NCBI RefSeq assembly: GCF_041381155.1 | Contig: NC_091139.1 | Location: forward strand, 11,021,905-11,085,904 | Direction: 5' to 3' | DNA from: Argopecten irradians | Lineage: Eukaryota; Mollusca; Bivalvia; Pectinida; Pectinidae | DNA length: 64,000 nucleotides | Shown: in pieces, positions 12,331 to 24,131 of the stretch | How the letters are laid out: the number at the start of each line of letters is the position of its first letter | How positions within the stretch are numbered: the stretch's first letter is position 1 | Position numbers and translations under genes: made by a program | Notes under the pieces: model-generated | What the model was told of the DNA's origin: nothing | Databases searched by the model: none | Seen by the model: only the letters and a program-made list of their open reading frames with translations

Positions 12331-13299
12331 TGTTTATGAGGAACATTTTAACTAAAAGGCAAACCAAAAGGTTTTATTGTTCAAAATCCTATCAACAATT
12401 AGGGTTATTATAAAGGTTGTGCCAGGTTTAGGAAGTTATAGGACAGAACTGATACACACTGGAGAACAAACCACTGACTAGAGCACAGTAGATCGGGCAA
12501 CTGCCCCCCTAAAAGGTTTGCGGAACAAAAAGTATGGCAAATCCAGAAGTAGAATGGCTACGCAATTAACATGTCTGAAAATTTTCAAAACCAAAGTCCA
12601 CACATGGTCCAGTTTTTGCAAACTGAAATAATAACTCTTTCGACACTCACTGTCGCCAGAGTAGAATTCCGGGGTTACAATCATTCCTCGAACCCATATA
12701 AATGTTCACTCTGTGGGGAAAACAAGTGGCATTTTCAATGATCTGTTCTACACTGGGATGCCTCCTCTTCTCTCGGCTGGAAAACTAGCTCAGAAAGTAA
12801 AACAGGATATGAAAAACAATTCACACCCTTTTAATGAATAGCAAAAGTTTACCACCAAAAAAAAAGAATATCATGAAGCACAACATGTTTTTTGTGTCAT
12901 TAGCTAAAAATTTATCAACGCCAGAAATCCAGGAAACTAGCAGAACGCTGATTGAAAGCATTATGAAACTTCAAATTATCATTTGACTTATCCTATCATA
13001 GTATGGACAAAACTTAATCTCCAACAAACTTTGACATAGTCATTCAGACTGCAAGTCCCCCCCAATTTTGCAATTCCAAATATTAGACATAGTCATTCAG
13101 ATCAATGGAGATATCAAAGCTGAAGTAAGTTTGATTGTGGAGACTTATGTGTATGAAAAAAAAAACAGGAAAAAGGAAGTTGAGCTAAAGAAAGATGGAG
13201 TATAATTCAAGTAGAGCAGGGCTGCAATTGTTGAATCAGGTATACAGCCTTGACATTTATATTAGACTATATACACAAAGATGGGTGGAGTTTTGCAAA

Positions 13300-14420
13300 G
13301 TAACATTTACCATTTACCATGATATTTTCAGCAATGTTTCCATGGTAACGGAAAAAGTGCCAAAAATGAAAACCTAAAAATAGCAAAAGGTACTACTAGA
13401 CCATAAAAAGAATGTGTCTATGAAGTTTCATGGAAATATCTCTGCTGGTTTTAGAGTTATGCTCCGAAATGAACCTGCTACAAAAATATGATATTTTCAG
13501 CAATGTTTCTATGGTTACAGAAAAAAGCACAAAAAGTGAAAACCTAAAAATAGCAAAAGGCACTACTAGACCATAAAAACAATGTGTCTATGAAGTTTCA
13601 TGGAAATATCTCTGCTGGTTTTAGAGTTGTGCTCCGGAAACGATTCTTACACAAAACTCTGCCATTTTCAGCAATGTTTCCATGGTTACAGAAAAAAGTA
13701 CAAAAAGTGAAAACCTTAAAATAGCAAAAGGCACTACTAGACCATAAGGCTAATGTGCCTATGGAGTTCCGTGCATATATCTCAACCGGTTTTCCAGTTA
13801 TGCTGCGGAAACGAACCTGGTACAAAAATATGATATTTTCAGCAATGTTTCCATGGTTACAGAAAAAGTGCAAAAAATGAAAACCTAAAAATAGCAAAAG
13901 GCACAACTAGACCATAAGAACAATGTGTCTATGAAGTTTCATGGAAATATCTCTGCTGGTTTTAGAGTTGTGCTCCGGAAATGATTCTTACACAAAAATC
14001 TGCCATTTTCAGCAATGTTTCCATGGTTACAGAAAAAAGTACAAAAAGTGAAAACCTTAAAATAGCAAAAGGCATTACTAGACCATAAGACCAATGTGTC
14101 TATGAAGTTTCGCGGAAATATCTCTTCTGGTTTTAGAGTTATGCTCCGGAAACGAACCTGGTACAAAAATATGATATTTTCAGCAATGTTTCCATGGTTA
14201 CGGAAAAAAATGCAAAAAATGAAAACCTAAAAATAGCAAAAGGCACTACTAGACCATAAGACCAATGTGTGTATGAAGTTTCGTGGAAATATCTCTACTG
14301 GTTTTAGAGTTATGGCTCTGGACGGACAGACGGACGGACGGACGGACGGACGGACGGAACCCATTTGTATATCCCCCGCCAACTTCGTTATCCCCCGCCA
14401 ACTTCGTTGGGCGGGGGATA
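13300..14420. mobile_element. Pearl-like element: six 170-bp units plus ACGG microsatellite
   Basis: Six units of about 170 bp begin near 13319, 13490, 13660, 13831, 14001 and 14171. Each has TTTTCAGCAATGTTTCCATGG, AATAGCAAAAGGCACTAC and TGGAAATATCTCTGCTGG. A (GGAC)n tract at 14328-14358 follows, then a terminal stem-loop with CCCCGCCAACTTCGTT and its inverse. A tandem core plus an ACRG microsatellite is the described layout of bivalve pearl elements. The minus-strand open frames at 13598-14166 are repeat shadows. Confidence 0.75.
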
Positions 14421-14493
14421 ATTAAATGGATTGTTCACTTTCAATTTCAAAGATTTGTGAAATCTTAAAATAATGCTACATATGTATATATAC

Positions 14494-17400
14494 CAAGAGC
14501 TCCATCATGTAGTCCTCTTTCTGTGTCGTCTCCTCCTCGTCCTTTATCATTGGTAACTGGTGAATATAGGCCAGCACTCGGTGTAGGTCAGATTTACTGT
14601 AATGTTAAAAATAATGTTCAGATTCAATACTATTTACATACTGTGACGATTCATGGATACGGATATTTTAGCGAATAGTCCAACAGCTATTTTTTTGTGG
14701 CTGTGTGGTTGAGTGTGGGTATCTATTTACCAGAGTGAAGCAACGTCAAGTGCTGTGTTGGTTCAGGCCCGTCAGTTACAGAACATATTTTAATATTGGT
14801 GATAATATGTATGTTAGCACTCTGAATATTTATAAGTTTTGTGGTAACATGTGATTGTGCAAATTGCATTTTCTGAATGACTTTTAATTGTGCATGTGTT
14901 CAAAACCAATTTGGCACTAAGTTTATAGAGTGTAATATTTTTGCATATGTCACTAACCTTAAACTTTTGAAGAATTTCAGCAGGGATTCACGACTATCTA
15001 CACTTGCAACATTGGAAACAGCAAAGCTTCTGAGATCTTCTGAGAAATGCCTGAAGGCAACTTTCTACAATTCAAAAATCAAAAGAGAACAGATTGAATA
15101 TTATTTTCAGAATTTCAAGTAATCAATAAGAAAAATAAGTTCTATTTCAATATTATTGTAGTAGAATATTTATCCCGGTTTTTCGTTGATTTGCCTTATA
15201 CCATGATATGTAGGGTCTTTGTCTCTAGTGAAAAAGCCACCCCGCACATGAATGTCATACGATTACCTGTAAGGCCAGCACCCTGTTGTAATGAAGGTCA
15301 ATTCTGTCATGGATAGTTAAAGCTTCGCCCGTTTGGTCATCAATCTCGAACTCAGCATACCGCTGTAGCATCTCTAGGAGCTGTAGGAGCAAATCAAATA
15401 CATGTACCATACAGATTTAAATGTCAGACATAGGGTTAAAGCGATACAGTACAGGGGTTGAATTTTGCAAATGGATTATTTTCACTACATTGGTGTTTTA
15501 ACTGAAATCCGCAAATTCTAGACGCGTGTGAAATGTTTAGAAATTCATTCAGGCATATAATAACAATTTAACTTCCCAAAACCGAACCTTCTCAAAACCG
15601 ATCACCTCTAGAAACCGATCATGGATGTTATGTACGGAATGAATTCCTCTTTATTAATAGCATATATTTACACTTGCTAGGCTTGGTCACTATACGCTAA
15701 TACTAGCCGATTTTGTTTACCATAACTGCATGGTAACATCGAACTTTGAACTTGCGTATGAAAATGTTCTGTGCAACGTAAAAGGACTACTTTTTTTAAA
15801 AGAAACACATGGCTTTGTTTACATTTTGACGCAACATTACGTGTATATTGTTGTTTTTCATAGAATTTTGGAAAAATGTAAACGATATATACATGTTTTA
15901 TATTTATATATAATTCAAACAATTTTTAAATTAACAATTGTATAAAGAAACGGGAAAATATCCCGACCGGGGCGACGTGCTTTCATTTTTGTTAAAAATG
16001 ATGGTTGTCAAATGTAAACATTACCTCTGTGCCTATGTTCGTCCTACGATCGAGTCTTTGGGATGGACGGGCGTGAGACCCTCTGATAGAGGTCAGTTAT
16101 AAACATATCCTCTTGTCTTTGTTCTTTGAGAATTTAATCATGTGTATTATAAAACATGCACCGCTAATAATCCACGTGTTGACAGTTACGCGTCACCACA
16201 AATACATTGTACATATCCATCGAACACAAGTGGATTTGTTTCATCTATCGATGGCGATATGGATCTAAGCGTAGATTATATAATCACATGGCTCCCAAGG
16301 ATGTAATATCGTCAAGTCAGACGACATCTCAAACACATTGAGCTACTTGAAAATCGGTGTTTTGCAAACTTCGGCAAACTCAAAAGTGTAAGCGTGCGTC
16401 AGCTTCGCCTCGCTGCACAATAACGGTCACCGAGTTCACACATGTGGCCGTGTACAAGTTCTTTATGTTATTACGCTATATATTAACTTTTAGCAAAATT
16501 GAATATATATTTAAAGTTCTGATCTGATTAAATAAAATTATCTCTGAAATTTGCTTTGTTTGTCATGTTTATTTTACACTAAAATATTGAACTTTTTTGT
16601 CTTCGCGGATGAATAATTCTACCTAACGTGAAGCGTCATCATTCGCTGTTCAATTGAGTAAGCTCCTCCCACTTTTGACCGACTTTTATTGAATAATTAC
16701 GTCACTTTCAAATGACGATTTTATTGCATAAAATATAAATATAAAGTCGTGTGAGTGTAAATATAGGGATTGGATTTCGTTTTTATGTTAACCATGCTTG
16801 TATGGAGCAATTCCTCTAAGAATATATTCAATATGGGGCGCTAAAGCGCCCCATAGAATATATTCTTAGAGGAATTGCTCCATTCTGAGGTCTGACAGTT
16901 TTCTAGTTTAGACATTATTTTTTAAATCAGGTTTGGTTTAACATAGACTTATACAACAACTCCTATTTTCATACCTCTCCAAACAGCTTCCCTTCCTTCC
17001 TGTTGACCAGAGTGGACATCTGACATCTGACCACGAGGTGGACATCGTCCATCAAGGCATTGAAGAACCGTCGAGTGGGTAGCTGACTTTCTATGTCAAT
17101 CATTAGCTCCATGAATCTCTCACAGTACTGTACTTTTGTATGAGCTAGCTTCCCTGTATTACAAATAATGTGTATTATTCAACTTCCAGCATAATTACGA
17201 TATGGCAGAATTATCAGACATATGTACCGCATTTGACCCAATATGCGCCCAGCCCTAATACGCATCTCCCCTTCAGCGGCCCCAAGTTCAAACTTATAGA
17301 AATCACATCAAAGTTTATCTAAAACACTTCATAAACATGACAGATTTTGACAATGAACTGGAGCAAATTGCAACACAATTTGACTAGCGTATAGAAAGAC

Positions 17401-20400
17401 TGCTTGGCTATACAGGAAAATTATTATTTGCCCCTTGGGTGACTATTATTGAGAGGTGTCTTCAATGTTGTAAAAATTTTAAGGAAAGTTAAATGCATAT
17501 TCACTAGCATTCCAATACATCTGAGTTACTTATCTTGGTTTAACTCTACCAGGAATTGTAAAATATTTAATACTAAAATCAACGAAGAGGGAATGCTAGA
17601 AGTTTAGAATGGAATGCTAATAACTGATGCCCACCTGTTTCAGGAATGCTGTCCAAAATGTTGAAGAATTTTTTCATCAGATTAGACATAAAATTCCTCT
17701 CAAACTGTAATCGCTTTAATTTTTCTGCTCCAACTTTACCGTCGTTTTTCTGTATAAGGTTATAAAACTTCTTGTACTTTGCATTGGTCTTGAAAAGTTC
17801 TTCCCGTCGCCCCTGCAAAACAAATGTCATGTTATACAGATTCATTCAGGGTCTGGTGACAAAAATTCATCTGAATTCAATTCCATTCCTGTTTACAAAA
17901 ACTTGTTATGATAACTTACAAAATTGTAACAGATTTCAAGGTGTTTTCTAATGTTACAAAAAGCATCAGTAAACTACTGCATTTACATTCATTTCTGAAA
18001 ATTTATACACTTCCCTCCAAAAGTTCAGTACTAGTACATATTTTTTTGTATGTGAACATTTGCTGACACTCTGAGAAAACTCTTGAAACAAAAAATTAAT
18101 GACTTCTGGAAGATATTAAAATAACTTGATAAATAATATATACTAATGCCTGGTTTACATATTTCTGCATGTATATTTGTAAATAATTATGTATAATACA
18201 AATTTTGGAGGGCAGTGTATGTACCAATTCCACTGAACAAATTGTGTCTGCCAAAAGCTGTTTCTAGAAAAAGGAATATATAATTATTTAATTCTAAAAT
18301 TTCAAACAAAAGCTCTTTGTTCCCTTGGATTGCTTACCAAAAAGAAGTTCAAATTTACTTACGGGTAAAAGATTAGTCCAGACTGGAAGTGATACCAACT
18401 TCTGAACTTGTTCTCGAATCAGGTCCATTTCCTGTAAATAAAATGTTATATCACTGACAAAAGTTGTAGAAAATATTTAACTATTTAACAATATTAACAA
18501 AGTAAACAAACTATATCTTAATAGCAGGAATGGAAACTTCCGTTGGTGGAACCTGAAATATTACCCCAGAAATACCAACTTCTTTTGTGAGTGATTAAAT
18601 TTTGCGTATTTCACGGCGATTAGAATTCTCGAAAATAAATTGCTGAATATACATATGAACATGATATGCTTCAATTTTGAGGTGACTTATTTTCATGTTT
18701 TTCTGCAGAAAGACTTATTAACAGTAATTTAATTTTGCGATCTATATAATCTTACAATTCTACTTTAATTGTGTACAATTTTGCACCAATTTTTTTTTCA
18801 CAATTTCCTATCGTGCCCAAAATATGCAGAAGTCTATTGCAGGCAAAAATGATTTACAGTAAACTTAAATACTTGGGCGACTCATGATCAAACTTTCAAC
18901 ACAGTCCTGCTAATTTCAAGTTAATACATTCCCATGATAATAATTGATAAATAAAACCAGAGACTTCCAAAGTAAAACTCTGATAACCAACTTACCAGAC
19001 TGTTAAAGCAGTGAATGAGGAACATGAGAAGGTGGGTGTGTTCCAGTAGAGATGTATGCTCAGCCAGACATACATTTAATACCTGGTGGAAAAATTCCTC
19101 AAAATTCTCTGGTTTGGCTCTGAAACACTACGGACATCAAAAATATTATAAAATAGATGCCTCTGTCTAAAGCAAAATTATTTTTTTATAATGTCAATGA
19201 TTCAAAATTTATAACATTATGATAAAGGCAAGCAGATGAATGCCTAGTTAAATTTAGAATTAGTATTCTTTGATGAGTAGAAGGAGTATTTTATCATATG
19301 TAAACAGTAGCTTCCCAATGTATTTGTGCATTAATTTAATAGCTACAATACTTTCTAGTGATTTCAGGAGAGAGCAATCTCAGTCATCATAGAAAAACAG
19401 ACATTTTGAGGATTAAGACAGAGTCTTAAATAATTTCAATTGAGACTGTCTCATTAGTAACCCAGCACAACCCTCTGAAAACTTTTAATATGAACAAGCT
19501 TGAATTTGCAGAAAAATTCTCTCTAATTTAGCAGAAAAATGATAAGAACTAGAAATCTATATTGGTCATGGAAATAAGAAGAAAAAAATTTGGGTAACTT
19601 CAAGATAAAATTAGCATACCGGTAGATACTATTGCTAAAACAAAGAACTTAATAACAGTAATATAATTAGGATACTACTTACCTCCCATGGTGGAACTCT
19701 CTCTCTGAATTTCTCATTCACCATGAGAGCAGTAGAGGTGATATGTGCATTGGTGGACTGTAAAGAATAATTTAATTCAATTAATTATAAGAAAATACAC
19801 CAAAATAGCTTTGTTATTCCTACCTTTCTGAAAAATTGATTTTAGATAAGTTGTACTGTCAGATAGGAAGAGTGATGACAGTCCACCGGAGCTCTTTGCA
19901 TGGCGCACTGTCGCTCTTCGCTTGGTGTATTCTTTTCTGATACCCTGACTAATCTGATTACCCTCGAGTCACTCTCTTATGGTGTTGGATTAAACAAGTT
20001 TCAATTTATGTACTAATGTTGATAATAATGATCTCACCTTTTCAGGATTGAAGTTTGGCCATAAATAATTCTCCAGGTATTGACTAAAAAATAAACAAGA
20101 AAACATAAATATCATTGGAAATGTTCTTCCTTTGACTTGCATCATTGACTGTAAAATACTTATATCATGTATATCACATTGTTACCATAAATACTTCACA
20201 TTAATATGAACAATTCATTATTCATATGACTATATAGTCAGCATCTATAAAACAATAAGAGCAACCATTTAAACATTTATACTATATATTGTTAGCTCCA
20301 ACTGCAACAGAAGTTTACATCTAAACTACTGGTATACATGCATGTTTTGGTACATGTTGTATATATATTTACTGTATTCGACCCAATAAGCGCCTAGGGC

Positions 20401-22441
20401 GCTTAAAAAATTGAAAAAAATGAAAAGGTGCTAATAAGATGAAATTATTGCAAATCTATACAGTTGAGTGTAGTTTTGGTCTTTATTTATGCCTGGACAG
20501 TTGAAATTGAGGCCTCAAAAAAGGGGATGGGCGTTTATAGGGACATGGGCGCTTATTGGGTCAAATACTGTAATACAATATTCTTACCTGAATTCTAACA
20601 TCATTGTTCTTCTCACCGAGAATCTAGGAAACAAAACAAAACAAAAAATATATCAACATATATTTCCAGGTCTAGGGATTGCTTTGTAACTATGCTTATA
20701 GGAAACTAGAAATATGTCTATTAGACATTAAGTGCTCGCTAACTACTTCCTAACCTTAATTTGATTTTCCAGTATGAAATCATAGATACGCTTGAAGTTT
20801 GAATCAAATGAATGCGTTTAGCACTGTGTAATGTCACTGTTGTTAATTTATAGTAGATTATCGCTGACAAGTATATCTTAGTATATCTTTTTGAAAGGTT
20901 GGTGTCACTAAATCTACGGCGAAATCTATTAAACGGTATGAGACACTGACTTCCGGTATCACGTGCGCAGTTGGAATCTACGCATAGCGGATGTACACAG
21001 ACACCCGACAAGGAAAATAATAGTGCGAGTGTCTCGCACTAAAAACAGTTTTTATACAACATTAAAATTTGTTAAAAGTCTTTTGTGGTTTTTTTTTACT
21101 CATATCACTTTATAGATTTTTATATGACTCACTGATTCCCTTGAAGTTCTTTTCTGTATATATCTTCCACAATCTGTAACATAAAATCAAATTTGAAAGC
21201 CAACTGTCAAGACCAGAACAATAATTCAGAAATAAGACGGTTTTATACCAAGTAGCAACATATTATATTAATTTTTTTAATCATTTTGAACCTTTTCCTT
21301 ATACATGATGTGTATTTATCTTAGATAACAATGAAACAGTTATAAATATTGCAATTAATTAAGCCAGGGATTTTAAGAAATTAAAGTCTGTATCCTTTGA
21401 CACACTATTAATAAGTACTTTAGTTTTTTTCTCTCTCAGTACTACTTAAACCTGGTACATACCTGTGGGTTGAAATCTTTTCCATTCTTCAAAGCGTCCT
21501 GTGACCAATGCTGTCGAGCTAGCTATTAAAAGAGATATTTTTTTTTATTAAACAGTAACATGTAATCATAATCATAATGTATTGTACTATCAATAATGAA
21601 TTGCATTCTCTGAGATTGAGACTTGTACACATTCACTGTGGTAATTAAGTGTACTTTTGCAATTTGCATGCATTCTTTGCTATATCTGACTAATTACATA
21701 TAGCACATTTTGGTAATTATAACCTAAAGGAAATTAATCACACTATTCCCTAAGAAGACTACAAATTTTGTACAGTCATGATTATCAAGGACGTATATGA
21801 GAAGGATAAGTCACACTGAGTTTTGGGCAAAGACAGCGCAGGCGCTTTTGTGTTTGTGCACTGACCGTGACGTTGGGCGACGACTGATTTCCTTTGATAT
21901 CTGCCGCCGCAGCCTTTGATGCCATTTCATGAGCGGTCGTGTTTTTTTAACGAAAGTTTAAGACATTTCTTCTAAATCTTCCGTCTTTAAAGCAAGTTAT
22001 AAACGTTGTGTAATTTCATTTACTTTACATTGGTGTTTCGTTTGACTCGATAAGACAAGTATTTGTTGAGAAAAACGGTTTTTATTCCCGGTTCATAAGC
22101 GTCTCGCGTGGTGTTAAGTAGTGTAAAGAGACAGACACGAATCCTTCTCACTTATAAATCCTTGTGATTATGAATGAGACTGACTTTCACCAAAATAACA
22201 CTTATATTGTACAAGCCACTTCACTCTTAATGATATATATATAAGAAAGGTCACGTGTAATGTATGTAAATATACGTGACCTATCTTTATATATATCTCA
22301 TAGGAACGAAGCCCTGTGCTTCACCTGTTCTTCTGTTCTTACCTGTGTTATGTTATCAACCTGTATTTCCTCTACTGTTAGGGATCCCGTTTTCGGCCCT
22401 TTGGCTTTGTGGCCCTTTGGTTGAACTTCTGTAGTACTCAT
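14494..22441 (-). CDS. AQR: AQR (aquarius intron-binding spliceosomal helicase), N-terminal exons
   Basis: Aquarius is the SF1 RNA helicase of the intron-binding complex in the activated spliceosome. Thirteen exons read without breaks: 22343-22441 (ATG at 22441), 21463-21522, 21133-21173, 20588-20623, 20038-20083, 19683-19757, 18996-19127, 18363-18431, 17635-17812, 16975-17153, 15267-15380, 14958-15064 and 14494-14596. Every junction has GT-AG and the phases join. The product matches what I recall of human AQR in order, for example [27 protein letters not shown] and HYNRVLALQ. These exons form the N-terminal armadillo-like region, about the first third of a protein of roughly 1400-1500 residues. 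The gene continues leftward in a damaged block and a helicase exon. Exons 9-12 also occur as a second copy at 1-2822. Gene identity is firm; exon ends were read by eye. Confidence 0.93.
16803..16884. repeat. Perfect-arm hairpin element (copy 2)
   Basis: This is the sister of the hairpin at about 1807-1889. It differs in the tip: TAAA here, TAAC in the first copy. It sits in the AQR intron between exons 10 and 11. The rest of that intron (15381-16974) holds no recognisable gene; the small open frames at 15677-15945 have no family match. Confidence 0.75.
20369..20573. mobile_element. MITE with CCCAATAAGCGCC ends
   Basis: The ends are inverted: TTACTGTATTCGACCCAATA on the left, and TTACAGTATTTGACCCAATA when the right end is reversed. 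About 205 bp in an AQR intron. A fragment with the same CCCAATAAGCGCCC core lies at about 2240-2290; its counterpart near 17225-17285 reads CCCAATATGCGCCC. Confidence 0.7.
21776..22180. mobile_element. Foldback/MITE in AQR intron 1
   Basis: Imperfect inverted ends (TGATTATCAAGGACGTATAT on the left; ATCCTTGTGATTATGA on the right strand) flank about 400 bp with no open frame. A second, smaller hairpin (AGGTCACGT and its inverse, with AT-rich arms) follows at about 22230-22303. Confidence 0.55.
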
Positions 22442-22719
22442 GGCATTGATGTCCTATATTTCTATGATAGTACAAAACCTATTGAAAAGACATAGCTTAG
22501 CTTAAACAGCTCAAAGTGTATCTACTGACATCAATTTATAAACGAAGAAAGATGAAACAGACTAACTGGACTAAGCCGGTAACACTGTTTCTGTCCAAAT
22601 TAAAATAATAGATAGCACTATCTTACAAATCTTCTAAGTATGTTGATATAAATTGTTTACTTCTCCTGCAATCTTGATAAAATATGTACATAAGCGAAAA
22701 ACCTTACCTTTTGGTATAA

Positions 22720-23110
22720 GAATCACATGGCAAAAGAAAACGTCGTTTTGAAGACGAACCGGAAATGCATTATGGAATACTAAATTACTAATACAAAAGC
22801 AGTAAACGGATCGTTATTAATCCGGAATATTAGAATTTGTCATGCAATCAAAGGTTGATGGTGGATACTGGTGTATTATATTATATAATTATTTTTAAGT
22901 TAAACTGCCTGTATCCAAAATTGCAGGTTCGTCATTATTTGTTCCATATAAACCGAATGCACCTTCATGTTGACGCGTAGTCGAATGCGCCCGGAATTCA
23001 ATATGAACGACAGAACAGATTGCAGACGGCTTTAGTCTCTATTTATGATTCCACACGTCCACTGGGACACTCTTGACACCATTCAGGACATGTGAAGGTT
23101 AACGAGGAGG
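22720..23110. promoter_or_regulatory. Shared intergenic region of AQR and the IPP-like gene
   Basis: AQR (minus, ATG 22441) and the IPP-like gene (plus, ATG 24132) are head to head. The only notable motif is an ETS-like CCGGAAATG near 22758, typical of TATA-less housekeeping promoters. No TATA box stands out. Transcription starts cannot be placed from sequence alone; the acceptor at about 24091 suggests a non-coding first exon for the IPP-like gene somewhere in 22.8-24.0 kb. Confidence 0.35.
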
Positions 23111-23374
23111 GAAAAAACCTTCATTTCGATGTATATAATGAATGATAGAGCCACAGACAATTATACATGTAAGCAACTAGTACAGTTCTGCAGTTATTCT
23201 GTGACAGGTGCGCTAGACTGTCCTACCCTTGTGTGATGGGTTTAGACTATGTCAGTCCTACCCCAGTGTAGTAGGAATAGAAGTGGTTAAAACATTTTAT
23301 CTAAAAAAAGGCGCCATACACGTACAGTACATGTAGAGGTAAAATGTACACGATTACTCAAATTGATGCCTGAC

Positions 23375-23520
23375 CAGGTAGCTCAATCGGAATAGCCAGG
23401 TGGTCTTTATACACAGGTTGGATTGTGTTGAAACTGGTCATTTGGGACCATAGGCAAGAGTTCTTATTAGGGAAGTGGTCTACATACAGCACTATACAGG
23501 TTTTACTGTATGAATGCTTG
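23375..23520 (+). repeat. SINE head fused to a 59-bp-unit relative
   Basis: A short tRNA-like A-box stretch (CCAGGTAGCTCAATCGG) runs directly into TGGTCTTTATACACAGG and later CAGGTTTTACTGTA, which are words of the IPP intron array. This suggests the unit derives from a dispersed element. Confidence 0.5.
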
Positions 23521-23767
23521 ACTGTAAAATTTTTTATATGCCAATGGCTATTCCTATAGTTATAGTATACAATTTACCCACAAGTTTGACTATAAGGATA
23601 TTTAGTCAATAATATTGTATAACCAAATAGTAAAATTCATATTCATAACAGATGTATGAGCTGTATGATGATTAACTCTAATAATAAAAAAAAATCTGGT
23701 GCCAGATATAACTTTAATTAATTACTAGTTTTAAAACCTGAACCAGACGCAACAACTTGCCTCTTAT

Positions 23768-23906
23768 ATATTCCGAATTTGCATATTACAGAGTTATCTG
23801 CACTTGCGGGTAGGTATTGATTGTGACGTCATGTATTTGCGTTCATAATGTCATACGTTTTGGACCCGCAAGGGAGCTAACTCTGTAATATGCAAAGACG
23901 AAATAT
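23768..23906. mobile_element. Palindromic MITE, family with TTTGCATATTACAGAGTTA arms (copy 1)
   Basis: The left arm has TTTGCATATTACAGAGTTAT then CTTGCGGG; the right arm is its inverse (CCCGCAAGGGAGCTAACTCT, GTAATATGCAAA). Internal TGACGTCATG. About 139 bp. Same family as 25335-25522 and 31227-31415. Confidence 0.75.
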
Positions 23907-24131
23907 ATATTACTCCAACAATGTTAGAGCTATAGCATGACGAGACACTTTTGATCATTATATGTCAGTATTGCCCATAGAAGTTTGTCAATATTGACGT
24001 CTAATATTATTGGATTAATATAAATTAAAACTGCATGCTGACCTGACACTGAATATATAATGAATGATAACTTTTGGTGTTTTTTTTTCAGAATCCATTA
24101 ACCATGCTGTTTTTGTCATTGTGTTAAGATC

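Larger units (their letters stand above)
7470..12776 (-). pseudogene. AQR: AQR middle exons, mostly frameshifted (pseudogenised or poor consensus)
   Basis: Six blocks match AQR in the right order on the minus strand. About 12590-12776 ends near KMPL..PTE and PEFYSGD. 11198-11274 is clean and reads SCLFGGWARMAQPIY. About 10385-10500 has AKP then an EHVKNEW-like stretch. About 9668-9823 begins GLRKHDV and later has [17 protein letters not shown]. About 9196-9332 has GPEPR and FRVF. About 7475-7608 has LDWNDTFLNMDHL and KQVPPFR. All except 11198-11274 need one or more small frame changes to stay similar, while the spacing of conserved words is kept. The stretch between the 9.2-kb and 7.5-kb blocks that should carry the IIMRRKP..VPDWLHD segment was not found. 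This fits either decay or an unpolished stretch of assembly; I favour the second, because the helicase exon and the N-terminal exons are intact. Confidence 0.75.

Noticed and set aside
15677-15945. Overlapping open frames on both strands, repeated at 623-918
   Set aside because: They lie in an AQR intron; being present twice only reflects the duplication.
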